A DNA stretch of 25,573 nt from Mesostigma viride (GCA_009746045.1 RPFO01001171.1:1-25573), one strand, 5' to 3'. Shown: positions 1 through 9,030, counted from the first letter of the stretch. Made by a program: numbers and translations. Notes: a model not told the origin generated them from the sequence alone.

Positions 1-322
1 GACAAGCACGTCGATAATCAAGGACGTGGGGTCGCCATTGTTGGGACGTTGGTTTTGATTCACCATGGTATAAAAGCTTGTCTTTGTTGTCCATTCATAA
101 GAGCCCCTTGGCTATAGACGTCCTTCAGTTCCACAGAGGTCGTCTATACACGAGCTTGTCTTTGTGTCTACAAGGGTGTGATTCCCTAAATCACGTGCTG
201 TGGAATTTTCATCTCAACGTTGCTCGGATACTTGAAGTTCTGCGACTCAGGAAAGCAACCCAGGTAAAAGATCTTTCATATTGGACTGTGGATGATGTTG
301 ATGATCATTTTTAGTCGTTACA
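1..322 (+). repeat. 5' LTR, 3' portion only
   Basis: It matches the last ~325 bases of the 3' LTR with about one substitution (T/C in the GAATTT(T/C)CATC stretch near 210) and three small indels: near 15-17, near 73 and near 174. A TATA-type box TATAAAAG lies at 69-76, so the R/U5 border is probably just downstream. The repeat ends in GTTACA at 317-322. The upstream U3 part is outside the window. Confidence 0.93.
69..76 (+). promoter_or_regulatory. TATA box of the 5' LTR
   Basis: TATAAAAG sits in the LTR after CCATGG. The 3' LTR has the slightly longer TATAATAAAG in the same place (from 17863). An RNA polymerase II start about 25-35 bases downstream would make the R region begin near 100. 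This is inferred from sequence only. Confidence 0.55.
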
Positions 323-323
323 T

Positions 324-339
324 TGGTATCGGGGATCTC
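324..339 (+). other. Primer-binding site, initiator-tRNA-like
   Basis: One base after the LTR end comes TGGTATCGGGGATCTC. It starts with TGG, the complement of CCA, as PBS sequences do. The next bases would pair with a tRNA having A73 and an acceptor 3' strand CCCCGAU, hence A1-U72. That pair is typical of eukaryotic initiator tRNA-Met, and the widely used plant PBS begins with the same TGGTATC. The exact tRNA cannot be confirmed without the genome's tRNA set. Confidence 0.75.
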
Positions 340-550
340 TACTTTGGTGTTTCTCTTGAAGTCGCAACCTTCCGGGTAGTACAACGTTGATCAGATGTCT
401 GTCATCCGAGAAGATTCATAGAGTTGCGGAAAACTTACGGTGTTACAGACTGAGACACATCCTGATGTGACTGTTCTTGCTCTGTAACACTAGAAGTCAG
501 CCGTAACCGTTGTCTCTACTTGGCAGACGATCGCGACTCCATGTGGAAGT

Positions 551-910
551 ATGAGTAGTTCGAAGACACAATCACCTTTACCCCCTACTAATCAAGGTTT
601 GGGAGATCCGTCATCATCTCTGGACCCATTGCTAGGGAAGGTGCTGAGACAACTACTCATACTCCACGGCGTCAACTCAATTTCAATCGTACTTCTATGA
701 CTGAAGTGAGGCGGGTTACACAATCACCTTCATCCTTACGGAACCAGGTGTGGGCGAACTTCTTCTCCTTCACCTCTCCTAGAAAAGGGTGTTGCATAAG
801 CCATTATTAACGCACCACTAAGTCACCGTCCTTTCTTTAAATTCGTGCAATATTTCATTGACAAGCGTCCTTACTTACGGGCTTTCGGCTGGCTGGCCGC
901 ATCGTGCTGA
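551..910 (+). pseudogene. Broken gag-like N-terminal region of the LTR retrotransposon
   Basis: An ATG at 551 opens a 49-codon frame rich in Ser, Pro, Gln and Leu, ending at 700. From about 622 the next frame reads more like protein, with Thr/Arg/Asn/Ser-rich sequence to a stop at 808-810. From 800 the first frame again reads like coding sequence to TGA at 908-910 (Phe/Tyr/Arg-rich, including PFFKFVQYFIDKRPYLRAF). Position after the PBS and a disordered polar start fit a Gag N-terminus, but I recognise no Gag domain or zinc knuckle. At least two frameshifts would be needed to join the pieces. The nested composite transposon interrupts the region at 914, and retroelement sequence resumes at 9837. 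Confidence 0.45.
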
Positions 911-934
911 AGTAGTTAAGTAATGCAATACGCA

Positions 935-970
935 TTACTTTTGCATACTTGTACAAGTATGCAAAAGTAA
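935..970. repeat. Palindrome in the left terminus
   Basis: Arms of 17 bases (TTACTTTTGCATACTTG and its reverse complement) flank a TA centre. It is the same palindrome as the centre of 9761-9836, apart from the extra TA. Confidence 0.85.
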
Positions 971-1002
971 CCCTGCCAGCCGTTAAGAATGTACTCCAGC
1001 AC

Positions 1003-1642
1003 AAGTACATTTTGAGTTTTTCCAAGTTTCTTGTTTTTTGCTTGTTTCAAGTTCAGTTTTGCATAAAAAGTGTCCCCATAGCCCCTGGATCTCATCTGGA
1101 GGTAGTTGAACTAGTATATGCTACAATATACTAGGTTGTACTATTTTCTACTACATTTATACTATAATGTACTAAATTGAACTACATCTGAACTAAATGT
1201 AACTGTGATTGATGCCCCTGTAACGTCTCCCAATGCTCAATAACAGGTCTGGCCACCATTGGTAACCTCCTAGAGCCATTCACAGCTGCATTTCGTGGAT
1301 CACCGCACAAAAAAAAATGTTTTACTTAGCCTTATCAACATGGGAATGAGGGCTTTGGTGTGCAAACATGCATCTGTGCTAAAAATTGGACATTCTGAAA
1401 CTGCGCGAGAGTCTGGTAATACTTAAGCACTTCAGGTCATGATCGAAGTATATAATGAACTGATGCAAGCAATCAAGCATTATGCAAGGAATGGAATGCT
1501 GCAATGAATTTTAGCAGTAATACTTGCAACTAGGGAACACACGATAAAGTCACGAATCTGACATGCATTGTGCCGTCATGGCACATGCATGAACATGTAC
1601 ACGATCAGAGGATCACGCGGACGCCCACGTGCACGCGCATGG
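1003..1642. other. AT-rich non-coding stretch inside the composite element
   Basis: No convincing gene is visible. Around 1112-1200 a loosely repeated ACTAxxxTGTACTA-type motif occurs (several TACTA/GTACTA units). The remainder is AT-rich unique-looking sequence. The short ORF at 949-1134 begins in the terminal repeat and has no protein-like features. Confidence 0.5.
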
Positions 1643-2193
1643 CAATCCCCATGCCCCCCCCCCCCCACACACACACAAGCCCCAACTCCAAACATTGCAC
1701 CAATGACCCACCCACCCAAACCCAACCCCAGCCCCCTGACCCCCCAACGCCCATGCACACGCCCATGCCCCCGCCCCCGCCCCGCCCCCGCCCCCGCCCC
1801 CGCCCACGCCCCCGCCCCCGCCCACGCCCACGCCCACGCCCACGCCCCCCGCCCACGCCCGCCCCCGCCCACGCCCCTGCCCACGCCCCGCCCCCGCCCC
1901 GCCCATGCCCATGCCCCTGCCCCCGCACCCGCCCATTCTCACCCACGCCCACGCCCACGCCCACGCCCACGCCCATGCCCACGCCCACGCCCACGCCCAC
2001 GCCCACGCCCACGCCCACGCCCACGCCCACGCCCACGCCCACGCCCACGCCCACGCCCACGCCCACGCCCACGCCCACGCCCACGCCCACGCCCACGCCC
2101 ACGCCCACGCCCACGCCCACGCCCACGCCCACGCCCACGCCCACGCCCACGCCCACGCCCACGCCCACGCCCACGCCCACGCCCACGCACCCA
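1643..2193. repeat. Hexanucleotide array CCCACG/CCCCCG, first block
   Basis: From about 1643 the + strand is C-rich. From 1760 to 1935 it alternates GCCCCC and GCCCAC units, then it is an almost pure CCCACG tandem of roughly 43 copies (about 1936-2193). The complementary strand is (GGGCGT)n, which has three Gs every six bases and could form G-quadruplexes. Long reading frames here (Pro-Arg, His-Ala, Gly-Val, Trp-Ala repeats) exist in several frames on both strands simply because the unit length is a multiple of three. Confidence 0.95.
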
Positions 2194-2945
2194 CCCTAGC
2201 CTCACCCCTACTCCAAGCCACAATTATACCCAAAGCCACAGCCAGAAGTAGAGCGCAGCTGCAACAATAGCAGACGTAGCTGAGACACACACCTACCCAC
2301 GCCAACGCCCACGCCCACGCCCACGCCCACGCCCACGCCCACGCCCACGCCCACGCCCACGCCCACGCCCACGCCCACGCCCACGCCCACGCCCACGCCC
2401 ACGCCCACGCCCACGCCCACGCCCACGCCCACGCCCACGCCCACGCCCACGCCCACGCCCACGCCCACGCCCACGCCCACGCCCACGCCCACGCCCACGC
2501 CCACGCCCACGCCACGCCCACCCCACGCCCACACCCACGCCACGCCCACGCCCACGCCCACGCCCACGCCCACGCCACGCCCACGCCCACGCCCACGCCC
2601 ACGCCCACGCCCACGCCCACGCCCACGCCCACGCCCACGCCCACGCCCACGCCCACGCCCACGCCCACGCCCACGCCCACGCCCACGCCCACGCCCACGC
2701 CCACGCCCACGCCCACGCCCACGCCCACGCCCACGCCCACGCCCACGCCCACGCCCACGCCCACGCCCACGCCCACGCCCACGCCCACGCCCACGCCCAC
2801 GCCCACGCCCGCGCCTGCGCCCACCCTAGCCTCACCCCTACTCCAAGCCACAAATGCACCGTAAGCCACAGCCAGAAGTACAGCACAGCAGCGACAATTG
2901 CAGACTTAGCCCAGACACACACCTACCCACGTCAATGCCCCTGCC
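2188..2945. repeat. Higher-order repeat: duplicated ~115-base spacer enclosing a second CCCACG array
   Basis: The spacer starting CACCCTAGCCTCACCCCTAC near 2190 is repeated near 2821 with roughly 10% divergence, including the stretch CAGACACACACCTACCCACG. Between the two copies lies about 520 bases of CCCACG tandem (2296-2817, around 85 units), with a slightly scrambled zone at 2510-2580. Array plus spacer therefore form a higher-order unit of about 630 bases present about twice. Confidence 0.9.
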
Positions 2946-3090
2946 CAGAGACTCGCGGCCTCATCCCACCCCCCTGCACGAACAGTTCCCAAACAAAAGA
3001 AAAGGCAAACAAAAGGAACAAGAGTAGCAAGCTGCATTGCGAGCACATATGCCAGTTCTGGTGCACATGCCAGGCCGAAAGCAACTCATG

Positions 3091-3268
3091 ATTGCCCCTG
3101 CCCCTGCCCCTGCCCCTACCCCTGCCCCTGCCCCTGCCCCTGCCCGCCCCTGCCCCTGCCCCTGCCCCTGCCCCTGCCCCTGCCCCTGCCCCTGCCCCTG
3201 CCCCTGCCCCTGCCCCTGCCCCTGCCCCTGCCCCTGCCCCTGCCCCTGCCCCTGCCCTGCCCCTGCCA
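3091..3268. repeat. Hexanucleotide array CCCCTG
   Basis: About 29 copies of CCCCTG, interrupted near 3117 and 3143. The other strand is (CAGGGG)n, with four Gs every six bases. ORFs across it (Ala-Pro, Leu-Pro, Gly-Gln) are by-products of the repeat. Confidence 0.95.
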
Positions 3269-4460
3269 TCACCATTCTAACCACCACACATTACGAAAAG
3301 CAAGAAGAAATTATAATAATAGTAAGAAATAATAAGAAGAAGAAATAATAATAATAAACAAGCACAAAGTTGACTGCACATGCGACTGTACCAGTAGGCA
3401 CGTAGCAAATTTTAGCTGCAGCTTCAATTTCAACTTCATTGCAATTGCAAGTGTGACTGCATGTGTAATTGCACTACCAATGCCTAATGCCCACTGCATG
3501 TGCCCAGTGCGAATGCAATTCAAAAGCAACATGCAATCGAAATTACAGCTGAAGCCGGCTATTAACAAAGATATTTAAAGCAGTTGTTAACTACAGAGAC
3601 CCAATGAAAATGCAAATGCAATGAAAAAGCAACAGAAGTTGAAGCCACTGCCACTCTACCTGCCGACAGTAACACCACCGCCAGCACCCACTCATATCCC
3701 AACGACAAGGAAATAGAATTGCCCAAAGCCAGACATACATTGGGACGCATAAGCAAACGGCAACGCAAGCGCACATGCAAATGTATACGCAAAGGCAAAG
3801 GCAAAGGCAAACGCAAACGCAAACGCAAACGCAAGCTTGTCATGTACCTACGCTTAACTGCAAACGCAAACTGTGCACGAAGCAAAAAGATTGGATGGCC
3901 AAGATCATGGCAAATACGAGGGCCGAAAACAATCCAACTTCATCTAAATGTCCGAAATCCTCACGACGTTTCGATGCGCGCTTGAATGTCGAAGGCCTGC
4001 GCCGATTATCGATCATAAGTCGAATGTGTAATTGTCGGCTTATGAGAACTGCTTTGCGACAGTATCACGTCAGGCCGTTCCTGTGCAGCCATTTTCCCTG
4101 TGCAGCGGGTGGACAACGTTCACTTTCCGCATTATTCATGGCTATCGAAGTTAATTCTTACCGACCCCGGCTGCCATGGCCACTGGCCACGCATATCAAG
4201 TTCAGGTATTCCCGACCTGTAGCGCAGCAGATTTCTGTCGGAAGGCATCCTAAGCATCGTGATAAAAGAAATCCGAACAATAGACATTCATGCTGCATCT
4301 AAGGACATTATGGCATTTGTATATACTGCAAGTACATGTATCGACATTGCCGTGATTGCTAACCCCGACTCACCATGAACAGGAACTTTCCCTCTGCCTC
4401 CATGAAATGTACTTCGTGAAATGTACTGTAATACATATGATGTACTACGATGATAATCAT
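3269..4460. other. Low-complexity and cryptically repetitive region, no supported gene
   Basis: It contains a purine-rich AAG/AAT tract (3297-3358). A stretch of degenerate TGCAAT/TGCACT-type hexamers follows (about 3370-3560), then a short GGCAAA/CGCAAA tandem (3786-3834). After 3840 the sequence looks unique. Open frames here, up to 175 codons at 3775-4302, begin in the GGCAAA repeat and have no recognisable domain, so I do not call a gene. Confidence 0.55.
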
Positions 4461-5075
4461 CCCAGCAAAGCCATAGCACACCTTCCGTTTCGACCGCCAT
4501 GTCGGCCACTAGTCCGGATAGCTCAATGTGCACCTGACCTTGACACTAATCGCACAAACAGCCACAATTTTGCAAGCAAGAAGACATGGCTACCTCGGCA
4601 TTTCATGAAATGTACTTCGTGAAATGCATTTCGTGAAATGTACTAAGGAACGTGATTGGCCGGCGTTCGCTCGCCAAATCTCGCAAAATGTACTAAGGCA
4701 CGTGATTGGTCCCGCAAAATGTACTAAGGAACGTGATTGGCCGGCGAAGATTCTGTTTGCTGCAATTAAAATTCCCTACAGAATCTTCGCCGGCCAATCA
4801 CGTTCCTTAGTACATTTTGCGGGACCAATCACGTGCCTTAGTACATTTTGCGAGATTTGGCGAGCGAACGCCGGCCAATCACGTTCCTTAGTACATTTCA
4901 CGAAATGCATTTCACGAAGTACATTTCATGAAATGCCGAGGTAGCCATGTCTTCTTGCTTGCAAAATTGTGGCTGTTTGTGCGATTAGTGTCAAGGTCAG
5001 GTGCACATTGAGCTATCCGGACTAGTGGCCGACATGGCGGTCGAAACGGAAGGTGTGCTATGGCTTTGCTGGGAC
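4461..5075. repeat. Large inverted repeat (two ~300-base arms, 21-base loop)
   Basis: The left arm 4461-4756 and right arm 4778-5075 are reverse complements with few differences, around the loop at 4757-4777. Each arm contains three copies of TGTACTAAGG(A/C)ACGTGATTGG-type units (left-arm starts 4639, 4689 and 4720). The middle unit creates CACGTG next to ATTGG, and all units carry ATTGG (inverted CCAAT). Flanking these are nested ATTTCATGAAAT/CACGAAGTACATTT motifs. The repeat could be a fold-back transposon, or an inverted duplication of a promoter region, since the outer arm ends encode the same peptide start on both strands. Confidence 0.9.
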
Positions 5076-5658
5076 ATAATCGTGGCTATCTGCTTCCTGG
5101 CTTTCGCTATCATGGTGATGGGACACCATGGGAAGCGCAAGTTCGCAGCCATAGTGCTAAGCGGCAGCACCCATGCCGGCAGCCTAGTGACCGACGAGAC
5201 GTTCGACTGTAAGTGCGGCCACGAGTGCATGAAGCCCATTAGAATATCACATCTCCAGGCATTGCGAAGCGCCTGGTTTTCGCCCGGGCGGAAGCAAGAG
5301 GACAGGAAGGCGGCGATAAAGCAGCAGCTGCACCAGGGGGGGTACGACGCCATAACCACGATGTCGTCATCTACTCGTCACAAGTTCGTTCATGGCGCTG
5401 GTTTTCGGTTCGTTCTCGACGGGGGAGTCAAGGATATGAACATAGGGTTTGTGACCCCTTTTCACTTTCGCGTTTCACTTTCGAGGCGGCCTTCAGGCAC
5501 TGCCTGAAAATTAGCAACCACGTTTGGAACTCTTCGGACCACCTGTGAAACTAATCACATTTGATGATGTGCTGGCGGGCCTGGGCATCGCATTTGAGCA
5601 TTACTTCGAGCAGGGCTCAACAAGCTCGATTCGCCAACTCAACCCGAAGAAGCCCTAA
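5001..5658 (+). pseudogene. Disrupted protein of unknown function with a Cys-rich, zinc-ribbon-like segment
   Basis: A frame from ATG 5001 runs to 5507 (168 codons). Residues 17-40 are hydrophobic and could span a membrane or simply come from the inverted repeat. Near residue 70 lies a C-x-C-x3-C pattern (DCKCGHECMKPI) followed by a helix rich in Arg/Lys/Gln (LQALRSAWFSPGRKQEDRK). Similar Cys-then-basic-helix arrangements occur at the start of some transposon proteins, but I cannot name a family. From about 5470 a second frame reads better, with a TAG at 5512-5514, then 47 coding-like residues (ELFGPPVKLITFDDVLAGLG...) to TAA at 5656. A frameshift plus an in-frame stop, or an intron ending in TTAG at 5514, would join them. 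The first 25 codons lie in the right arm of the large inverted repeat, so the true start may be further in. Confidence 0.35.
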
Positions 5659-5919
5659 GCTGCGGTAAGACATATATTTGTGTGGATGGCTCTTGATATC
5701 ATGCTGAATTTCTAGACTTCTCTAGGTGGACAGTTCATGTGCAGCCATACAGGTCATCCATGTGTGTTTTAACCATGTTGCATGTGCCACAGATATCATG
5801 AGCAGTATTTACTAAGTGTGCTGGAGTCGTTGTTGCATGCTTGTTGTATTTCACAGTTCACGCCTGCATGAACGCATCGTTGATACTAATGATTATTCAT
5901 ATTGCATGACTGTTCTATT
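5659..5919. other. Spacer between the two gene-like regions of the composite element
   Basis: AT-richer sequence between the TAA at 5656 and the next coding-like stretch. I see no domain, repeat or RNA. It could be intron or intergenic. Confidence 0.4.
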
Positions 5920-6034
5920 GGGGACGCCGCGCTTGATGTCACAACGTGGCTGAAAGGGTGCATCCACCGCGACTTTGGCCGGTGGGTGAAATCGATGGAC
6001 GCATTTCCGAAGAAGCCAGCCGCGGGCCACACCC

Positions 6035-6268
6035 ATGGCGCGGGCGTGGGCGCGGGCGGGGGCGGGGGCGGGGGAGAAGGCGCGGGTGCGGGCGCGGGCG
6101 CCACCCAAGGCGCGGGCGCGGGCGCGGGCCCGGGCGGGGCGGGGGCGGGGGCGGGGGGGCGCAGGCGCCGGCGCGGGTGCGGGCGCGGGCGCCACCCAAG
6201 GCGCGCGCGCGGGCGCGGGCGGGGGTGGGGGCGCAGGCGCCGGCGCGGGTGCGGGCGCGGGCGCCACC
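6035..6268. repeat. GC-rich GCGGGC/GGGGGC tandem tract encoding Ala/Gly repeats
   Basis: Units of GCGGGC and GGGGGC alternate with three copies of a GGCGCCACC-type segment. They give Ala-Gly repeats in one frame and Arg/Gly in the others. It lies in the middle of the disrupted gene and is probably its flexible linker, expanded by slippage. The G-rich strand here is the + strand. Confidence 0.8.
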
Positions 6269-7751
6269 GCCGACTTGGATGATGAGCCAGCAACCGAAGC
6301 CAAGAGGGAGAGGCACCGCTCTTCGAAGGTGTTCGATCTCGAAGTGTTTTGGGGCCGGATATGACCGTGTATGTCCGCTGGCGCCTAGCCGCATCGGAGA
6401 CGTTGGTAAATGCACCGGTGAACAAGTGGCAGCCCACAGGGCCTAATGGCGAGGCTTGTGACGGGGTCACGCCCATTGGGTACACCCCGCAGGGAGATCC
6501 TGTCTATGGGTGCCTCCTCATAGAGCGTGGCAAGGCCCCCAAAGGAAGTCCTGGTCTAGTGCTGCTTTTTGAATGGGACGAGGGCGGTGCCAGGAGATGT
6601 ACCTGCGCTAGCCTTCACAGCCTTTTTCCCGACATCGTCGCCGCTGAGAAGCAGCAGTTGCTGGACGGATGGATTGAGCAGGTGCCAAAGTCCGTGGAGG
6701 ATGTGCGTGCCAACAACGAGAATCTGTTCAACATCATGGAGCAAAAGCTCAAAGAGAAGCGTGAACTGCAAGCGAACAAGGCGGTACCCTTACCGCTGCG
6801 ATCTGCAGGCGACCAGTCGGTTGCGCGGGCAACACGAGCACTGAGGCTGCCCATAAAACAAGTCATCTCACACGTCGCTTGCCCTGCCCGCGAGATTCAA
6901 GCGCAGATCAACCGCGCATGTGCGCCCGCTGCGCGAGGGAGCACATCAACGGCAACGCCCGCTTTGCGCACACTGATTTCCGGCAGGCACACCTTCAAGG
7001 TGAATGGAAGCCTCGTACGACGCGGCGGCCTACTCGTTGTTAAGCGGCCAGCCGTCACCTGCGGGCAGGGAATGCCGTAAGCACCACACATGCTGGTGAA
7101 GGTCCTTGATCTGAAAGGCGATCGCACGGAGCGTGACAGCATTGTCGCCTCTCCTTACTACGCACCGTCGTGGACGGGCCAGTTTTCTAGAGTGACATTA
7201 GGTGGCGGCAGCGCAGGGATGACGGTCCCCATTTCTGATGTACACCTGCAGCACTGGACAGTGGGCGGTACGGCAGAGGTGCACCAGCCTGAGCTGATCA
7301 GTACCGGCAAACTGTCAGCTGCCACGGTGGCGGCGTTGAAAGAGCACCCGCAGATTGACTTTGAGCATTACAAGACTGCCACCGCCGCCAGGGCAGCAGC
7401 AAAGGATGACTGCAATGCCTACTTTGCCGAGCATGGAGCACGTGCGCTTATCGGGATGCGCCTGTGTGCCATGTTTCCGGGGACAGCGAGGAAGAGGGAG
7501 CGCTTCCATGGCTGGGTCACTAAGGTTCAGGAAAGGGGAGGTCACCTGCTCATCAAGGCGATGTGGGCTGATGGGCAGGACTATCATGCCCTGGCGGAGG
7601 TGACGCAGTTCGTGTGCGGCTGCCCACACCCAGTCGAGGCATTTGGCCGCGCTCGCTTCTTTCCACAGGAGCTAGGCTGGCACCGTGAACGCAGGTGATG
7701 GCACCCACATAGACGATGCCGTCCCTGCTGTGCACAGTGACAGTGAAGGCG

Positions 7752-7905
7752 GGGAGGAGGAGGAAGAGGGAGAGGAAGAGGGGGAGGAAGAGGGGGAGGA
7801 GGAGGGGGAGGAGGGGGAGAGGGGGAGGGAGAGGGGAGGGAGAATGGGAGGGGGAGGGGGAGGAGGAAGAGGGAGAGGGAGACGGAGAGGAGGATGCGGA
7901 ATGGG
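7752..7905 (+). repeat. Purine tract GGGGAG/GAGGAA
   Basis: About 150 bases of almost pure A/G, mainly GAGGAG, GGGGAG and GGGAGA units. In the frame continuing from the upstream gene it encodes Glu/Gly repeats, a likely acidic C-terminal tail. Long polypurine tracts can also form triplex or G-quadruplex structures. Confidence 0.85.
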
Positions 7906-7927
7906 AGCCGGGGATGACTGGTAGATG

Positions 7928-8342
7928 AGACGGTGCCATCTACCGGCGCATGGAATGAAGTGGTACACAAGTTTACTCATGGTTATCGGCAAGTAGAGCA
8001 TGCTCGCCTGGCCTAGTTGCATCAATGAGTTGAGTTTGGAGAGGCTGCATTTTGCTTGGATGAAGAATGTGTTAGCATGGCCAAACTTTTATGGCTTGTA
8101 GCCAAATCCTCTTGGGGTATGCAGTGTACTAGCGGTGTGCAATTGCGAGGATTCCTGTCTTGTAGCGATGTGGCCTCTCACCCTGCAGCCTGGTAGATGT
8201 GTTGGCATGCAGCCACCCATCATGGTCATCCGATCTGGTGTGATTTGCATTTGCACACCTTGTATTAAGGCCATGATTTAATATTGTCTTGTTATTTTTA
8301 ATGTGTATATGCGAAAAGAGGCATAATCTGCTCATATATAGT
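7928..8342. other. AT-rich stretch without a supported gene
   Basis: Between the purine tract and the ~170-base tandem repeat. I see only short frames and no repeat or RNA. It may be the 3' untranslated region of the preceding disrupted gene. Confidence 0.4.
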
Positions 8343-9030
8343 GCTAGCAAATGTCACTACCTTTACCTATGCCTGACCTTACAAGTTGAGGATGGTCTAA
8401 TGTAGTGGCAAACAGGTTATTTACAACAATTCACAGTTTTCTGACATAGTTTGAGGCAACTATACTTACCAAAATGCTTGAAAAAGGCAAAAATTGCACC
8501 ATTTATGCTAGCAAACGTCACTATTTTGAGATCAAACTGGGCCCAAACTTGGCCCATGGTCTAATCTAGTGGTGTTTAGGTTGCTTCCAACATTTCATAG
8601 CTTTCTGACATAGTTTGATATTGTAGTAGCTTACACTGAGCAAAATGCTTGAAAATGGCAAAAAATGCACCATTTATGCTAGCAAACGTCACTATTTTGA
8701 CATCAAGCTGAGCCCAAACTTGGCCCATGGTCTATTCTAGTGGTGTTTAGGTTGCTTCCAATATTTCATAGCTTTATGACGTAGTTTGATATTGTTTAGT
8801 AGCTTACACTGAGCAAAATGCTTGAAAATGGCAAAAAATGCAGTATTTATGCTAGCAAACGTCACTATTTTGAGTTCAGATTGACCCCAAACTTTGTGCA
8901 TGGTCTATTCTAGTGGTAATTAGGTTGCTTGCAAATATCCATGATGGTTTGACGTGATTTAGTACTGTTTCCTATTTATTACTATTTAAAATGACAAAAA
9001 TGTACCTTTTTGCTAGCAAATGTCACCAAG
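8343..9030. repeat. Tandem repeat of ~165-173 bases, about four to five units
   Basis: The motif GCTAGCAAAYGTCACT recurs at 8343, 8507, 8678, 8851 and, in the form GCTAGCAAATGTCACC, at 9012. Spacings are 164, 171, 173 and 161 bases. Between motifs the units share TTGGCCCATGGTCTA-, TAGTGGTGTTTAGGTTGCTT- and AAAATGCTTGAAAATGGCAA-like segments. The middle units are the most alike and the outer ones diverge, as in an array decaying from its edges. It is AT-rich, without ORFs, and lies just inside the right terminus of the inner element. Confidence 0.92.

Larger units (their letters stand above)
5920..7927 (+). pseudogene. Disrupted protein of unknown function: Ala/Gly-rich linker, Tudor-like domain, acidic tail
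   Basis: Coding character starts near 5920 (LDVTTWLKGCIHRDFGRWVK) and enters a GC-rich Ala/Gly repeat (6035-6268), where several frames stay open. It continues in the second frame (DDEPATEAKRERHRSSKVFD) to a stop at 6362, then in the first frame from about 6349 to 7698 with a single TAA at 7078-7080. Part two (6349-7077) has a Trp/Tyr-rich start, a Cys near EGGARRCTCASL and a charged helix (EQKLKEKRELQ). Part three (from ATG 7090) carries near its end GMRLCAMFPG...FHGWVTKVQ...AMWADGQDY...AEVTQFV. This matches the strand pattern of a Tudor/SH3-like barrel. After 7680 the frame shifts again into HIDDAVPAVHSDSE and a Glu/Gly-rich acidic tail ending with TGMTGR-like residues before TAG at 7924-7926. 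Three frame changes and one stop make the gene broken as read; introns or assembly indels could explain some of this. No catalytic domain is recognised. Confidence 0.4.

Noticed and set aside
1568-2922. Very long ORFs of Pro-Arg, His-Ala, Gly-Val and Trp-Ala repeats on both strands
   Set aside because: They are produced by hexanucleotide arrays, whose unit is a multiple of three, so almost every frame is open. There is no non-repeat coding sequence attached.
1643-3268. Telomeric repeat
   Set aside because: The units GGGCGT and CAGGGG match no known telomere repeat, and the array is interstitial within a transposon.
3775-4302. 175-codon ORF starting in the GGCAAA repeat
   Set aside because: It starts in simple repeat and the rest has no domain-like pattern or homologue I recognise. 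Overlapping frames are similarly open.
7553-8025. Minus-strand Ser/Pro/Leu-rich ORFs
   Set aside because: They are the complement of the purine tract and have no independent coding signal; the plus-strand acidic tail is the better reading.
8343-9030. CRISPR-like array
   Set aside because: The whole ~170-base unit is repeated, not a short repeat with unique spacers, and the context is eukaryotic transposons.
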